A stretch of DNA of 64,000 bases, from contig JFHB01000126.1 in the NCBI GenBank assembly GCA_000729835.1, positions 1 through 64,000 of the forward strand. Reading direction: 5' to 3'. Numbering within the stretch: position 1 is the stretch's first letter; every line of letters starts with the position of its first letter. A program made the translations under genes and the position numbers. The notes under the pieces were generated by a model. It was not told the origin of the DNA. It was given only the letters and a program-made list of their open reading frames with translations, and searched no databases. Source of the DNA: Atkinsonella hypoxylon. Lineage: Eukaryota; Ascomycota; Sordariomycetes; Hypocreales; Clavicipitaceae. This document shows positions 1 to 14,000 of the stretch, in pieces.

Positions 1-403
1 CGGCCTTGACTTAGTTCGAGGAGTGCCGGTCCCGAACGACGACGAGCCAGGGTGTCGAACCCTGCAGCTGCTCTCCGTTTCATTTGTTTCGGCTGGGGTT
101 TTGGCGCAGGTTGAACCCTTGACCCCACTGACTACATGTATGTATATGCAGGTCCCTGAGCCCTGAGCCCTGAGCCTCAAGCCTGGTGCTGCGTTGAAGT
201 CAGCCAACGGCAGCTCCCTGTCATAAGTCCAATGGAACTCAGAGCAATAGCAACTTCCGATATTTCATTGAAAGCACCTACAACTTCTCTTACATGCTAT
301 ATTGAACCATGCTACGGAATACGATACGATACAATATGATACAGGATCATGCGGGAATGTGCGCAATTCTCCTCCCCTCCAACCCCATTTGTATCTCTCC
401 GAT
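1..403. other. Left-edge intergenic sequence
   Basis: I see no convincing gene here. The stretch lies downstream of the minus-strand phosphopantetheinyl transferase gene and contains only short ORFs and a small repeat of CCCTGAG around 155-175. It probably holds the 3' UTR of that gene. Confidence 0.5.
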
Positions 404-982
404 TCAGACACTCATGTCATGCGAAATACAAACAGCAGTCGCATAATCACCATCATGACTGATGGATATCAGAGCACTGGCGTCCTCCGCTGCGCCACCC
501 CCGGACTTGATCCTCACCACAGGAGGACCAGTCTCTAATCGCTCTTCCTTCCCAAGCCCCTTTTCGATCACAACATTGTGAAATGTCAATTTTCTATGAG
601 AATGAGCCTTTATGGCAGCTTCTTTTGCGGCAAATCTACACCTGGTCAGCATGCGTCCCAACGCCAAGAGCATCATCAATCAGTCTAAACGAGAGCAACG
701 GATGAGAAAAAGTAAAGAAGGCCTGTACCGCCCTGCCATAAATGCAGCTGTTTTCCATAACGCCGTTTTCATTACCACACCATTCCCTTCACCGTCTGGA
801 GCCATGTTCGTGTCCCAAACTAGGCGCGAGCCGTGTTGTTTTATTTCCTCGGGCGTGAGGATGCGACTTATGAAACGGTTGCGGCGTGGACTGTTGAGAA
901 TTCCATAAATGCGCGAGATCTGGCAGATATCGGTGCCGACATGTAGAGCGAACGGGAACGAGCGTAAGGGTGGTGTCTTCAT
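404..982 (-). CDS. PPT2: AcpS-type 4'-phosphopantetheinyl transferase (holo-ACP synthase), probably mitochondrial
   Basis: The enzyme moves the phosphopantetheine arm of CoA onto a serine of acyl carrier protein; the fungal AcpS-type form (yeast Ppt2) serves mitochondrial ACP. I read two exons, 982-729 and 641-404, joined across an 87-bp intron (728-642, GTACAG...CCAG). The product is 163 aa, a normal size for the family. Residues 15-20 read VGTDIC, with the Mg-binding Asp at about 18. The spliced junction makes RCRFAAKEAAIKA, the second signature, with its Glu at about 92. The C-terminal ISHDGDYATAVCI resembles the last AcpS strand. The ATG at 982 gives a short N-terminal extension before the domain; a longer reading frame upstream to 1234 looks non-coding. 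The splice rebuilding a known motif makes the call firm, while mitochondrial location is from family knowledge. Confidence 0.85.
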
Positions 983-1630
983 TTCATAAAGTCTGGCCCC
1001 ATTGCCAGATCCGACCTGGATGCTCAGTGCAGTCAATGAGTCTTGAAGAAGAACGAATTGCTTGCTTGAGGAGCACCTTTCGATACGCTTTGAGCTTCCA
1101 CGTGATTGGGACGATGGTGTCGGCAACACTGTCGAGGTGGGCCTGGTGCTTATCGATACGCGAGAACTTGGGAATAACAAAGTACTGTAGTTATGATACA
1201 TTGCGGCCATCGTACACCGGACAAAAGCTTTCATTATTTTCCCAATAAAACTATGTCATTCTTCTTTAAAATATCGTCCCTTTTTTGCATTAATTGGAAT
1301 TGCAAGCCGCCTAATCTGAGAAAAAGTTGTACAGATATTACAAGAATATCGTCTCATGCCAACAAGATAATCTAAACGCCGATTCTAAGCAGTTCGTGAC
1401 AAAAGTCTCGATAATCACCATGTAGGGTCACGACGGCAAAGGCGCGGCGTGATTCATTCTCTGAAATCCAGAAAACTAAGTGCATGTCCACACACATCCA
1501 TAATTCCATTCTCCACATGTCATTCTTCAAGATCCATCCGTCGATCATTTCGAACCATCAATAATGTTGTGCTGCCATGTACTTGTAAGTTCGGCGATAG
1601 CATCGACGCCGCATGGTCACAAGTAGCTCA
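983..1630. other. Intergenic: promoter of the PPT2-like gene and 3' flank of the DUF1774-like gene
   Basis: No coding signal is visible. Both neighbours are on the minus strand, so this interval should hold the promoter of the transferase gene and the 3' UTR of the membrane protein gene. An AT-rich stretch lies near 1245-1375. Confidence 0.5.
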
Positions 1631-2732
1631 TCACTCGTTGAGGAGAGGAGCGCGTTCAGCATCTGCAGGAGCTCCAGAGCGGCGCCACAAATGGTCTCTT
1701 CCAGTCCAGGCTGGCACGGCAATCACCACCGTAGCCAGGAAAAGAACAGCCATAATGACAAAGGCAAAGATCCATTGCAAAGCAATGACCTGATGTTTGA
1801 ACTGAGCAACCCCGATTGCGGCGGAGAGAACGCTGAGTGCAAAGCCCATGGTATAATCCTGCATTTGCTCTGTTAGCAAGACAAGTGCAGCGGTTGAAGC
1901 AGAACAGGAATTGAGCGTACCTTGAAGGTGATAATAAAGAAAAAGCCATAGGCCAAGATGGACCAAATAAAAATGTTGCCAAAGATTCGAGCCACCAAGT
2001 TGTGGGGATGGTAAACCATAAGGGCACCATTCCAGTAAATAGCAACAAAAGTCCATGCCAAAGGTCCCGACGCAACGGGGGTGTGAATGAAGCGGGGTGA
2101 CGTATTGTGGCGGAAATACAAGGTTGATAGATTGATGAAATTGAGAATGAGGATAATCTCAGCCCAGATGAAGTGCGACCGGACAAAGAGCATCACAAAG
2201 GCAAAGTGAAAGAGATTGTTGAGGATGAAGTGGCTACCAACGCTTGCGGCCCAATTGACGGCTTCTTGTCTGCGAGAGAAAAGGTGCGCGATGTAGCCAA
2301 ACTGGAAAATGAACAGGACAACCCTGGTGATCCTGTGTCAGCAATCGTGTCCTTCCATGCTATTGTAAACAATCAACGGATATCAACGAATGAAGCAACC
2401 TACCAATAAATGTCACCGAGTACGGGGTTCATGGTAAAAGCAGTTCGGTAAGAGTCATTCTGGTCCCAAATACGGCGGCGAGTGGTGAGGCCATCCTTGG
2501 GCTTGTGAAGAACATAGTAGACAGAAACGATAACCGAGAGCAGCCAGGTGACGAGAGTCAGGATTTTGTAAGTGATAATGGAGCCACTGCCGTAAGACTC
2601 GCGGCGGCTGAACGGGTTCCCTGGTTATTCGTCAACACTACTTCAACAGAAAAGGAAATATAGTCGCGCCCTGTCCAGGAAGAAGCTAGGAGCACCAGAC
2701 TCAGAATACATACAGGCGTTCCAGTTGGCCAT
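1631..2732 (-). CDS. Multi-pass membrane protein, DUF1774-like
   Basis: I read four exons on the minus strand: 2732-2714, 2620-2404, 2323-1921 and 1858-1631. Introns are 93, 80 and 62 bp with GTATGT, GTAGGT and GTACGC donors, and all phases agree. The product is 288 aa and starts MANWNAWNPFSRRESYGSGS. It has about seven hydrophobic segments, including one near SIITYKILTLVTWLLSVIV and others in exon 3 (IIILNF-like, GNIFIWSILAYGFFFIITF) and exon 4 (LQWIFAFVIMAVLFLATVVI). The short cytosolic tail ends in ERAPLLNE, a dileucine-like motif. The NPFSRRE start and the pattern of segments recall the fungal DUF1774 family (function unknown); I recall this from memory and cannot check it. The gene model is firm, the family name is moderate. 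Confidence 0.78.
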
Positions 2733-5060
2733 GGTGACGTAAGTTGAACTGGATCGTTAAATGTCGTTTGATCAAGAGTACGCTGGCAGCCCAACTCGGA
2801 AACACTTCCAACCGATCGATCTTATGCACTCCAGTTTTTAGGACAACTGCCTTTAATTGATGGCGATTTAAATATACCATGAGGTGAAAAGAGAAAAGCG
2901 AGGTTTGCCAAGAGCCAGAGTCACTTTGGGCAGGAGGGGAGCGGAGGGGAAAGGGCAGGGCGAAGGAAGGAGAGACAAGAGAGGAGGCAGGGCAAGTGCA
3001 TTGGGGGGTTGCTTACACTTATTCATTCCAAGCTCTCCAATGCCCGGCACGAAACAAACCAAGTTGCCTCGCACCGTTCCTTGGCAGGAAGGTGAATGAT
3101 CAAACGTTCGACAAGGCTCGAAAAAGCGGGGTGCGAGCATCATTGAATGTGGCAACGACGCAAAAATGGATAGGCACACACATCACGGGACATATTCTGG
3201 GCTGATGAATGAAGGTCTCTACCAGTCAACACCTCCCCACAATGACGACGCCGTTTCGCCTCCCCCCGCATCCGCCTCTGTCTAAACCATGTTCTCTCCA
3301 CACCGCTCGGCATTCAACCGACACGCACTGCGGCTCGACACCCTCACTTCTGGAGACCGATCCACGGACAATTTGTGTGAACCAGTCACGCAGGTGACAG
3401 TTTAATCCGACCCTCAGCACAGACAACGGAGTGTATAGTTAGCGAGGGCCTGATTAAACTATCAACACCTAGCCAGTATCATCCCCACCCGCTTCATGAC
3501 ATCTCCAAACCATCAACGCTTCCACATCCATACTCGGAAATGCAGACAGAGTTAGCTTTCCTCAAATAACTAGGATTGCCATGAGAGAAGGGGAGGAGGG
3601 GATGGGGGCCAAAAACAATTGAAGCGGACCTAAGACAAAGCGAGACCGATGCAGAAGCGGAGATGTCGATTGTCAGTGGAGGGAATTTGATCGTCGATGG
3701 AATCGCCCTTTTGCCATGACACGCAGTGACAGATTTCATGGATGGTCTCACAATCTACTATTTCCTTACTTAGGATCCGCTATGTAATTTTGACCACCCC
3801 GTGCATGGGTAGGGTTCGAATAAGCTTGCTACGACAACTGACGACCGATCAAGTGGGTGGGGGGACATGGGCAGGTCCGCATGTGTCACTTTGCTCTTTT
3901 TTAAACCTGACTCCAGCGCAGCCAGCCATCAAAGAAAACGGGCGTCTGGCGTGAACTGGAGCCCCTTTGAGGTAGCAAGCAGCTGCCTAGAGGGAGGAGG
4001 AGGAGGCACTGATCCGATCATGAAAAGATGGAAAATCTCAGGTGGGCCAGCAAGCTAGGCAGCAACACGACACGTAAGTGCATCGTCCCTGATGAGATAG
4101 CATGCAACGCCCATGCTGATAACTAGTTCTTTTAACGCAGGCCTTCCGCATCACGATGCGAGCAAGTACCAGACCATGTTTGCGTCACCACCCACACACC
4201 CAGAAGCAAGCTTTAGAGCCTTTTTGTCTCCGTCCAGTAAGAGCGAGCCTGCGACAGAAAGGTGCGCGCAGCCTCAAACAAATCGGCACGCAATTGCCAA
4301 TCAAGTGCCATGCAGGCGGGGGTACAGCATCAATCCGTCGTCCCACTCCGCCGTGGCAAACCCACAGTACGGAATACGTACTGTCTGTCGCATGTAATCC
4401 GGTCCTGTTTGTCCAGGGCGTCAGAGTGCAAAACTTTTGTTCTATGTTCATTCATCAGCAATAATACAAACTCAGAGCAAAGCGCCATAATATCCCATTG
4501 CCCGCGACCATTACATAAAACCTCACATCTTGCTGCCCCGCATCTCCATTTCTCCGATCCCCCATCCCCCATCCCCCATCCCCTATCCATGCAATGCTTT
4601 GTAGTTCTTGCATCGCGCCTGCAGTCACCTGTAAAAAAAGAGAGCCTGCATAACAGGCTACGATTGCCTTGGCATTTTTGCTCCTTGGCTCATGACATCG
4701 CAATTGGACGTGTGGTCCAGCGTAGCCCATACTGCTGGCACTGTGACATCAACTATCTCGACACTGTTTAAAATACTTGTTTAATCAATTGCAATATTAC
4801 AAGTGACGTGACGTGGTTTTACTTGCGGGGTATCAGTGCTATTTTATATCAATCCCGTCTCGTACAAGGTATGATCCCATTGGCCTCATGCGCCACTGTA
4901 TTCTGATAACAAAGTAGGGGGCTCCGGAGCCTATACAATCTAATACACATAGCAAAGAAAAGAGGAAACAATGTCATAAATTCCATCATGTAGGCATGGC
5001 CAATATGCGATACAAAGTCCAGCTGATGAACATGAGGAAATGTAACCCCACTGACCAACA
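2733..5060. other. 2.3-kb intergenic region, no gene seen
   Basis: This lies between the 5' end of the DUF1774-like gene and the 3' end of the dynein gene, both on the minus strand. ORFs of up to 169 codons occur but have low-complexity or Cys/Ser/Pro-rich translations typical of chance frames. A short tandem array of CCCCATC sits near 4560-4588. It probably contains the promoter of the membrane protein gene and the dynein 3' UTR. Confidence 0.5.
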
Positions 5061-8000
5061 TCACACATCCGTGACCAAGTTCTCCCCTTGATCGAGTAAA
5101 TCTATGACTCTTCTCAAGTCCGTGATCAAGCTGCGGCCCAGGCCAACGAGCAGAAGCTTCTCCGCGTTGGCCGGCAAGCCAAGATAAGTGGGGGGTTCGC
5201 GTTCAGGCAGCTTGTGGATCCATGCCATGAAGTCCTGAAGACTCGTTCCCGAAGGAACAAGTAGACCACCATCCGGGCCTTCAACCAGCTTGTGCTCGAC
5301 TTCGTAAGCATCCGGGGTGAGGAACGACTTCACCAGTTGCTCAAGCAATTTGAAATCGCCTTCGTGATCAATCTTGCCGCCGTAAGTCTCTGTGACTAAG
5401 TATCGAATCATCTGCCACGGAATATTCTGAGGGGCAATGTTGGTTCTCTGGCCAGCAACACTGTTCAGCCAGGTGTCAACGATGAATGCCGAGCATTCAT
5501 ACTATAAAGAATATTAGTCCTAGATCAATGAATAGAGCGATGATGCCGGGATGCCATAGTAGACACTTACATCACTGTCGTTGAATTCCCAGAAGCCTTT
5601 CCATCCAAGATCTGGGGCATATCGCAGTCGCTCCTGAGCGACAGCATGGAGGAATGAAATGAGCAAGTACAATCTGGTCCTCTCGACGGGGCTCTTTGTG
5701 GCCCTAGTGGAGAGCGATGACATGGAATCCTTCATGTTTGCTCGAATACCTGCGGGTTGCTCGTATATGAGAACACGAGAAGCGCGCAAAAGATTGACTG
5801 GTATCTTCGGACTTGACTCCATGGAGAGGAACAGCCTGAAATCTCCCTGAGGGTTGAGCGCCTCCATGCGTTTTTCGAGACTCTGGAGCCAGGTTGGGGC
5901 TAAATGAACATTCTTGACCAACACCCACGATCCATTCTGAGCAGCATTGCTGATAGCCTTGTCGGCACTGGCAAGACCCTCGTTGGATCCCATCGCTATG
6001 TTGGTACACTTGACCTTCATTCTCTCCACCAAATTGTCCACTTTGTAACTGGCATCAAAACCCGGGCTGGATACCAAAGCGATTGGTAATGTGGCTGACA
6101 CTTGAGTAACAGTATCCTTGAGGTCCTCTACAAAGTCAAAAATCTCGCTGCCAAAAACGGTGCCTACAAATCGTTCCGCGGCGGGCACGAATCGATCCAT
6201 GCGGAAGAGCTTCACGAGTAATAATGACAGCAAAGCTTGGTCGATTGGTCCGGTGTTGTCATCCCAAATTTGCGGTACTACTGTCTCCGCTAGTTCTTCC
6301 GAGAAGAACTTATCCCACTCGTTTGATTCAACACTATAAAGCTTCTCCTTCAAAATGCCCAGCTTCCTGGCCTCCATGAAGGCCTCGTCCTTCAATTCAG
6401 GGGTGGAGGAGAGATCTTTGCCTTCAATGCGCTTGTCGAGCACAATATCTATGAGTGACTTGTCCATTTTGTAAGGGGAAGCCTGTGCAAGTAGCATTCC
6501 GAGCGTAATCCGGTCTTTTTGTAACAGGCCAAGAGCAGTTCGCTTAAATGTGTGTACAAAGAGGTCCTTGACAATGATGTCCCGACGGGCATTATGGTCA
6601 GTTTCGTCAGCTAACCGTTTGTTCCCATGGAGAACCAGCTGGAAGATGTCCAAGAAGTACTGCAGAGAGAACTGATAAAAGTGATTGAGAAAATGGAGCT
6701 GATCTAACACGGCAAATACAGCGCTGCAAGAGCTGGCAATTATGCTGTATTGTTGGGTAATCTCCTCAACCTCGGCCATAACACCCTCCGTATTATTCAT
6801 CTTGACGGAGATCTCGGCGGCCTCAGTCTTCAGCCTCTCCAAAGTCTCAATGACATTGTCGTCATCCAGAATATTGCCTCGAGATTCGTTCAAGGCCTGG
6901 AGCAGCTGCTTTTCAAGTTGACGAAGATGAACCTTGAACTCGCCCTGGAGCTTGATAAGGTTGGTGCGCCGCTCATCAACATCGGGTCTCTCAGACTTGA
7001 GCACATCGTTGAGCGATTGAGTCTGAAGCGAACTCTTAGTAACGGTGAAGTTGACAAACGTGGTTCGACTGCAAATGTCAGGTGCGAACTGCGCCGATGG
7101 GTCACGAGTGGACAGGTATATCTTAAAGGCAGGCGAGAAATCAATTTCCTGCTTGCCTAGCTGGATAAGGACACGGCCCCCAGTTCGTTGGTATTCTTTA
7201 TTCAAGACATGATTCAGGATGGGATCCAAGTGTTCTGCATCTTGAATCAAGATAGGGTTACCAAATCGTAGAGAGCTTTCCAGCTGCTTTGTAAAGGTGT
7301 CATCCAGAAAGCTTGTAACGGTGAGCTTCCTGTCTTTACATTCTCTTTGCAAGAACTCAGTGACTCGTCCCGAGGGATCGATGATAAGAGGATAGCGGTT
7401 GAAACGCTTGAGAATGATGGCGTTTTCCGTGCACAGGTCGTCCACAGGGAGTGTGTTTTCTTGCCAGCCAAGGCGCTCATCTGCTGTTGAGAGATACTCG
7501 GTAACTGGGTTCGGAGATTTATACTCGATGCCGGAAAGATGAAGTTGGTGGCACCAGTCATCCATCATCAACTTTCGAAAGGTTTGATCATAGAAACCGC
7601 TATATGCGAGGAAGGCAGAAGCTGTCAACACATCCCCTACGAGGGTGCTGATCTGAGTCTCAAATGACTTACTTCCTTCCTCCCAACGCACTCTCTCCGA
7701 TGACAGGCTATCAAGCAATCTAACACTTCGGTCAACCTTGAACTGGACCTTGGACATCTCAGACTTAATCGCTTGTGTTTCACTAATAAGTGCAGCGTAT
7801 TCCGTCTTGTACGTGTTGATGCTGGACTCAAGCTCAGCAATGTTGTTTTCGACAGCCTTGGCCTCCGCTTTTGTCTGAAGAGCCTGTTCTTCAAGCTGGG
7901 TGACTTCTTCCTTCAGAGGACCCACACGATCCAAGATATCGGAATAGTTGACTTGAGCTGCTACCCACTGGACAAGAGGCCCACAGGCTTTGGACGCTCG

Positions 8001-11000
8001 GTTGACCTTCTCGAAAGTGAACTCTGGATTTGAAAGGAAATCATTTCGCATCTTATTCCTCAAAGCCTTGGTCATCTGCTTGGCGTTGTCAAACATAATG
8101 ATGCTGGCGATGAAATCGTCTTTGCGCACAACAGCTTGCACAGCTTTCCAGTCGTTGATCCTGTGACCGAGCAGGGTACAAACGGCGTCTAGAGCAAGCC
8201 TCACACCCGAAGGAGGGTTACCCATGGATCGCACTTCAGTTAGATGTTGTCTCTTGATGTTGCTGACACTAGCCTTTGCTTCTTCAACGGCTGGTTCGGC
8301 CTTGGCCAGATCCTCCAATACCACCTTCCTTCTCTTTGCCACTTCGGCTTCCTGCTTTTCCAAAGCTGCCTGAATTTCCAAGGAGGTATTTTTTCTCTGT
8401 TCAGCCTCTCTCTGATCTGCGACCATGCGCTGCAGCTTCTCGTTCGCTTCGGCATCCTTCTGCTCAAGCTGTGTCTTCTTCTCAGCAAGGCTGACTCGCA
8501 GGTCTCGCACTTTGTCCACGGTATCCCGAAGCTTCTCCAGACCAACATTGAGATGGCGTTGCTGTTCCTCTAGATCTTCTCGCTTTTCATTATACAACTT
8601 GACATATTGGCCCACGAAGTCTAAGAAATGGCGGGGTGTCAGGAAAGTGACCTTCTTCTGCTGCTTATATAGCTTCTCGTTGTATCCATGGAGTGAATAG
8701 TGAATATAGACCATAGAGTTGACGACTGCCTCACGGTGTGACGGCGGTAAGTGAAGGCCACGGTAAGCAACAGGTATAGTATCCGGAGCTTGGAAGGTGC
8801 TACGGTCGAGGTCGATCGACTGTGTGAGTTCATGGCCGACCTGGAAGAGGGCTTGGTCTGACCAGTCTCCGAACCAGTTGAGCACACATCTGTTGAAAAG
8901 GGCAGGACTCGTGGCAGCCTTCGACGAGAGACCGTCTTCTGGAGGATTCATTGTGAAGACCACATGCAAGTTATTCACAATCTGCTGGGTAAACCATTTG
9001 TAAAGCTCCTCTGGAGAATCCAGATGCAAGTTCTGCCGTTGGGCTCCCTCCTTGCAAGCAGTCATAAGGGCAGCATACTCGTCACCCTCAAATAGACCAG
9101 GCACTTCTGCGTTGGCAAGCAGAGTGTTCATTCGCTCCAAAAACCCAGAGTCCAAAACATTGGATTCGTCCATGATAAAGCAAATCTTCTCGCCCTTGCA
9201 ACCACATCGTCGGAGAACATCACGAAGGTCTTCGTCGAAATCCTCGCCTGAATATTTACCGTGTACTTTGATCTGGAACACCTTGAGGCCATTCATCCAG
9301 GCGACAAATCGGGAGAGAGTGGTCTTGCCACTACCACTCACGCCAATGAGTATCAGATGGCCTTGAGGCTGCCGAAAGACACGATCTATGCGCAGCACGT
9401 GCTCCAAAACATCATTGAAAAGAATGAGAGGGACGTCGACTTCCTCCTCGCAGAAAGTCTTGAGTCTGGCTTTGACGAATTCTCGGAGTTCTTCTCGGTC
9501 CACGGGGACATAATTCTTCGAAAGCCAGTTGGAGAAGAGAATGGGTCCTCCAAGGGCTTTTCCCTCGTCGATGTTGGGGAAATGCTCGAGTGCAATGCGG
9601 CGAACGGCGTCGTCGGTCCACTTCCTTTCATCTTCTGCGACGAGACGATCTTGGAAGAGTCGGAGTGCCTCGTGAGCCCAGATGCGAATCAGCCCCTCAA
9701 TTGATAAAGTTTCGAGAGGCTTGATAGCTTCGTACACGCCACGGACCCAACGGGTGAGTTCGCGAGGACTGTAGACATAGTGGGGCTGAATCTTAGGTGT
9801 AAATCTTTGCTGTGACTCCAAATAAAAGCGAACCATGGCATGTGTAAGTGCTTCGGCATATCCGCGCAGGGCTGGTATGATCTTCAGAACAGCAGAATTG
9901 AAGGTTCCGTAAATCTGGTTGAGTGACAACTCTCCAGGATAATCAACCATGATGAGAGGGGCATGACGGAGGAATCTAGCACCAAGTGGTGTACGGCCAG
10001 CATCCGTGGGTGGGTTGCAAGCACCGACAAATTGAATACGATCTAAAGTGACCCATGACTTGACTGAAGTGCGCCAGAAGCCATTGTGCTCGACAAGTTG
10101 ACGCAGGAACGATATAGCACGTTGCGTTCCGTAATTGTCAGGTGCCGGCAAGTTGATTTCATCGCAGAAGACAACAAGCCAGCGACCAATTTGAGTCGGC
10201 GACAGCATAACGCCATTAGGTGTCTTCTTGTACTCGCAGTACTGCTCGAAAGTCTTGATGAGCAGGTCAGGTGTAGTAGCACTGGAGAAGTTGAGACCAA
10301 CGACTTCCATGTTGGGCAGCTTTCGGAGAGCGCTGAATAGTGTCATGGTTTTACCGGAACCAGGAGGTCCACATAGCAGAAGAGGCTTGTGCTCGGCGAG
10401 CCAAGAATATAAAACATCTTCATGGCGCACAGTATCCAGAGTTGGAATGACAACATCGGTTTGGATGATAGAATGAGTATTCACCTCAATGCTGGGCACT
10501 TGGTTTTGCCATGACGTCCATTCAGCCCTAGGTAGGCTGACATCAAAGTCAATCAGGGAGCTGTTGCCATCTAACGGTGGCGATCCAAAGTGGGCGACCG
10601 CGCAGAGGTCATCGCCGAAAGCCTTCCGGTCTGTTAGAGGGCAGTCACCGGTCAGGGCCCAAACCAAGGCCAAGAGGAGTTTCTTTGGAACAAAAGCCTC
10701 AATTTGCTCTGAATCCAATGGGAAATCGGAGTGTTGACCATTGTACTCAATGACGTCTCGAACGGCCTTGTTCAGTAAAGAGAAGAGAGTGTTGAGAACA
10801 CGAGCAACAGTGAACTCCATGATGTGATTATACTTCTCTGCTCGCTGAAGCGCTTCAAGGATGAAGTTGTCCGATGTCATATAAACCTTCAGTAGGTCTG
10901 AAATCTCTCCTTGTACGACCAGCATCTTGGCAGGAGTTTGACCAGTCGCAACGCTGTCCTCGTCCAAGTCCTCAAATGGCACGCTGCGAAGGGTCTCGAG

Positions 11001-14000
11001 ATAGTTTGTAACCATCATATCAGGGGAGACAGTATCCTCACTGAACCAAACCATACCGCATCTACTGACAGTGGCAAGCGTTGCATATTTTAACGTTTCG
11101 ACTTCGAACATGATTCGAACGTTAGACGGAAGATTGAGGCGCTCACCATTTGGTAGCGTTAGAAGTTTGTTGTCATCAAGCACACTATTCAGATTCTCTA
11201 CCCATTCAGGGTCAACGTCGCCATCAAACACGATCCAGTGTCGTTTCGTGTCTTCGCCACGAAGGTTGTCGACAATCTTGCGAAGAATGCTGGTGAAGAG
11301 CCCATCAGTCCATTCACGAGTGGTGGCATCCAGGTTGCCATATAAAGCTTCCTTGGACATGACTTTTGAATCGATGACATGGGACACACCCTCGATGCCC
11401 TCAACTTTCTGGAGTGCATCAATCAGTAGCCTCCAAGCAGCTGACTTTCCTGTTCCTGAATTGCCGACCATCATGACACCGTGATGAATTTTCTGAATTT
11501 GGTATAATTGCAAAACCTTAGTCATCCAAATATCAGTGACGACGAGGTGGCGTTCGGCAGCAATGGTGCGGATAGCGTCCTCCAAGTCTTTGAGGTTGGC
11601 TGGAACATATTCAATACCAGGGAAGCAGTTTTTCTCAATCGTGGTTAGAATGTCGACATCGGACTTAATAAGCTTAGGAGCAATGGTTTCTCGAATGCTC
11701 TGGACAATGATCTCGGGCTCGACAATCTCTTCTACGCCAAGATTGCCGTCGGTCAAGCGAGCTCTTTTGAGGCCACCAGAGCTTACCAACACACTCTTGA
11801 GTGCACGAAGACCAAAGTCATAGTGCGCTTGTTTTGAAAGCTTGCCAGAACACTGGTCAAAAAATGGCACTGTCTGCTTGGACAGCTGCTTCGCCTGATT
11901 GAAGCCTTGTGAGTAGAGCATGACCTCAGCAATTAGTTCTTTGTCAGGTTTAGACATGGCTACGCTACGGAATAGCTTCTTCAAGTTGTCAGGCAAGTTG
12001 GACCGGCCGGCATAGCCAGGATTCATGGTGATGAAGATGCCAGTATTCTCGTTCACGCTGAGCTGACGGCCGACCAAATCGATCTGAGATGAACTGTCTT
12101 CTGCGCCTTGTTTGAGACCCAGCTGGATGTTCTGGATTTGTTGTGACACGGCAGAAAGAATCCTCTCTTCGAGACGATTGAACTCGTCGAAACAACCCCA
12201 TGCGCCGACCTGGCAAATACCCAAGAAAATCCTGCCCATCGCTTGGAAATCAAATGTGTCGTCACAACAGAAAACAAGCGTGAACCTGCCCAGCTGAAGA
12301 CCCAACGCTTTGACGGATTCGGTCTTTCCAGTGCCAGCAGGACCATACGGAGATCCACCGAGACGTTGACACAAGGCTTGAGTAAGAGTAAGAAAGCATC
12401 TATCTGTGAGTGGTGTTCGAACAAGTCGATCTGGGACACCGAGGTACTCAAAGCCGTAATTTAGCTTGGCATTGGCCATTTTGACATGCAGCCGATCGAG
12501 GAAGTCACCCTCAGCTGTATAGACATATCTCATCTGCAGTTGCCACAGATAATTATCAATGCCGTCCGCATTATTCTGTATCAGTTTCTCGATAACGTCG
12601 CGCTGATGAACACATTCGGTGATCATTTGCTCGCATTTCTTTCGTTGTATAATCTCAAGATCGCCGAGAACTGTCTCGGCAAGTACTCGTAACACTTGTA
12701 CTTCTCTATCGAACAAGCTCTGTAATGTTTTGCCACCGTCTGCTAGCGATTTTTCAACGGCAGTTGTCCATGCAACTTGGGTAGCAAGCACAACAACTTG
12801 ACTTGGGAAAGACTGCATAAATTCATTTAAAGAGGTGCCGTCGATAGCTCCGGAATCAAAAATCGGCGTGTACGTGTCAACCGCTTCAGAAAGTAGCTCA
12901 GCAAGTGTGGTTTTCATACCGCTTTCAAGCAGAGCTAACCAGTCATTGATTCGAGGAGTCTTGGCAAGGGAGATCTCTTTCTTGAGCGGAACAATCTCGC
13001 CTTCCTTTGATGTAAACCCAGAAATGACCGTCTCGTCATTCATCACGAGGCCCGACAAGCCGGCGAACATCTTTTTGAAATGCTTAGCAATACGAAGTGT
13101 GTCATTGCTGTTGCCAATCATCTCCAGAAGGTCTTCATCACCAACGAAGTAGAATCTCGGGAAGGAAACCCGTTCTTTTTCCAAATATTCACCCAGAGCC
13201 TTTTGTATCTTGTTCAACATTTCTGCTAGACGTTCTAAAGACTTCTGGGCATTGGGAATATTAAGGACGTCGAGGACATAAGGGGTTTTGTTGGCCTTTT
13301 TCATGACAGCGAGGAACTCACTGTTGATATTCTGGAATCTGCCGGACTCGATCGGTAGGAGATGTTTAATATCCGCATTGCCAGTAAACACGCCCTCAAG
13401 GTAGACCCACTGGCGCTGAACATCAATCCAGACATCGAACAGAACGTGGACGCGATTCAATTTGTCCTCCCAAGAAACAGCCTCTTCCTCGAACTCTTTG
13501 TAATAAGGCGAGTGCTTCATTGCCTGCAAAGAGTTCAAATTCTCGCTGCACTTGGCAAAAAGGTCGTCCCAGCCACGAATCAGGCGGCACTTGTTCTGAT
13601 AGTTGACCATTTCAAGAGCATAATTCTGCCAGGTCTCACGGACTTGCTTCAAGAACTCCTCGAGGGCCATTTCACCCTGAGCTTGTGCGATGATATCCTT
13701 AACAATGGCCTCAGTAGCGACGAGATTGAGGTCCCAGACATCACCCAAAGTCATGGAGCTTGGAGAGAAACGTCTCTGAGGCTTGATCTGTTTATAAATC
13801 TTGGTCCAATGGCGTTCGCGGATTGCATCCGATTTAAGGTCTGATAGGATGGGATTAACCTTCAAGAAGCCGCGCAATACCGATTGAACGTGCTCAAAAG
13901 CAGCGTATTGCCGCATCCTACTAGGCATCTCTTTTGTGCTCTTTATCAAATCATCCACTTTAGACCTGATCTTGCGAGGTTGAACGGCAGTCCAAAGAAT

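Noticed and set aside
4262..4771. A 169-codon plus-strand ORF in the dynein 3' flank.
   Set aside because: No domain, Cys/His/Ser-rich composition typical of chance frames, no good start context or intron pattern.
5061..5100. Dynein heavy chain seemed to lack the C-terminal 300 residues of the animal protein.
   Set aside because: Fungal dyneins known to me are about 4,340-4,370 aa and end in this region; the spliced product here is 4,348 aa, so it is complete.
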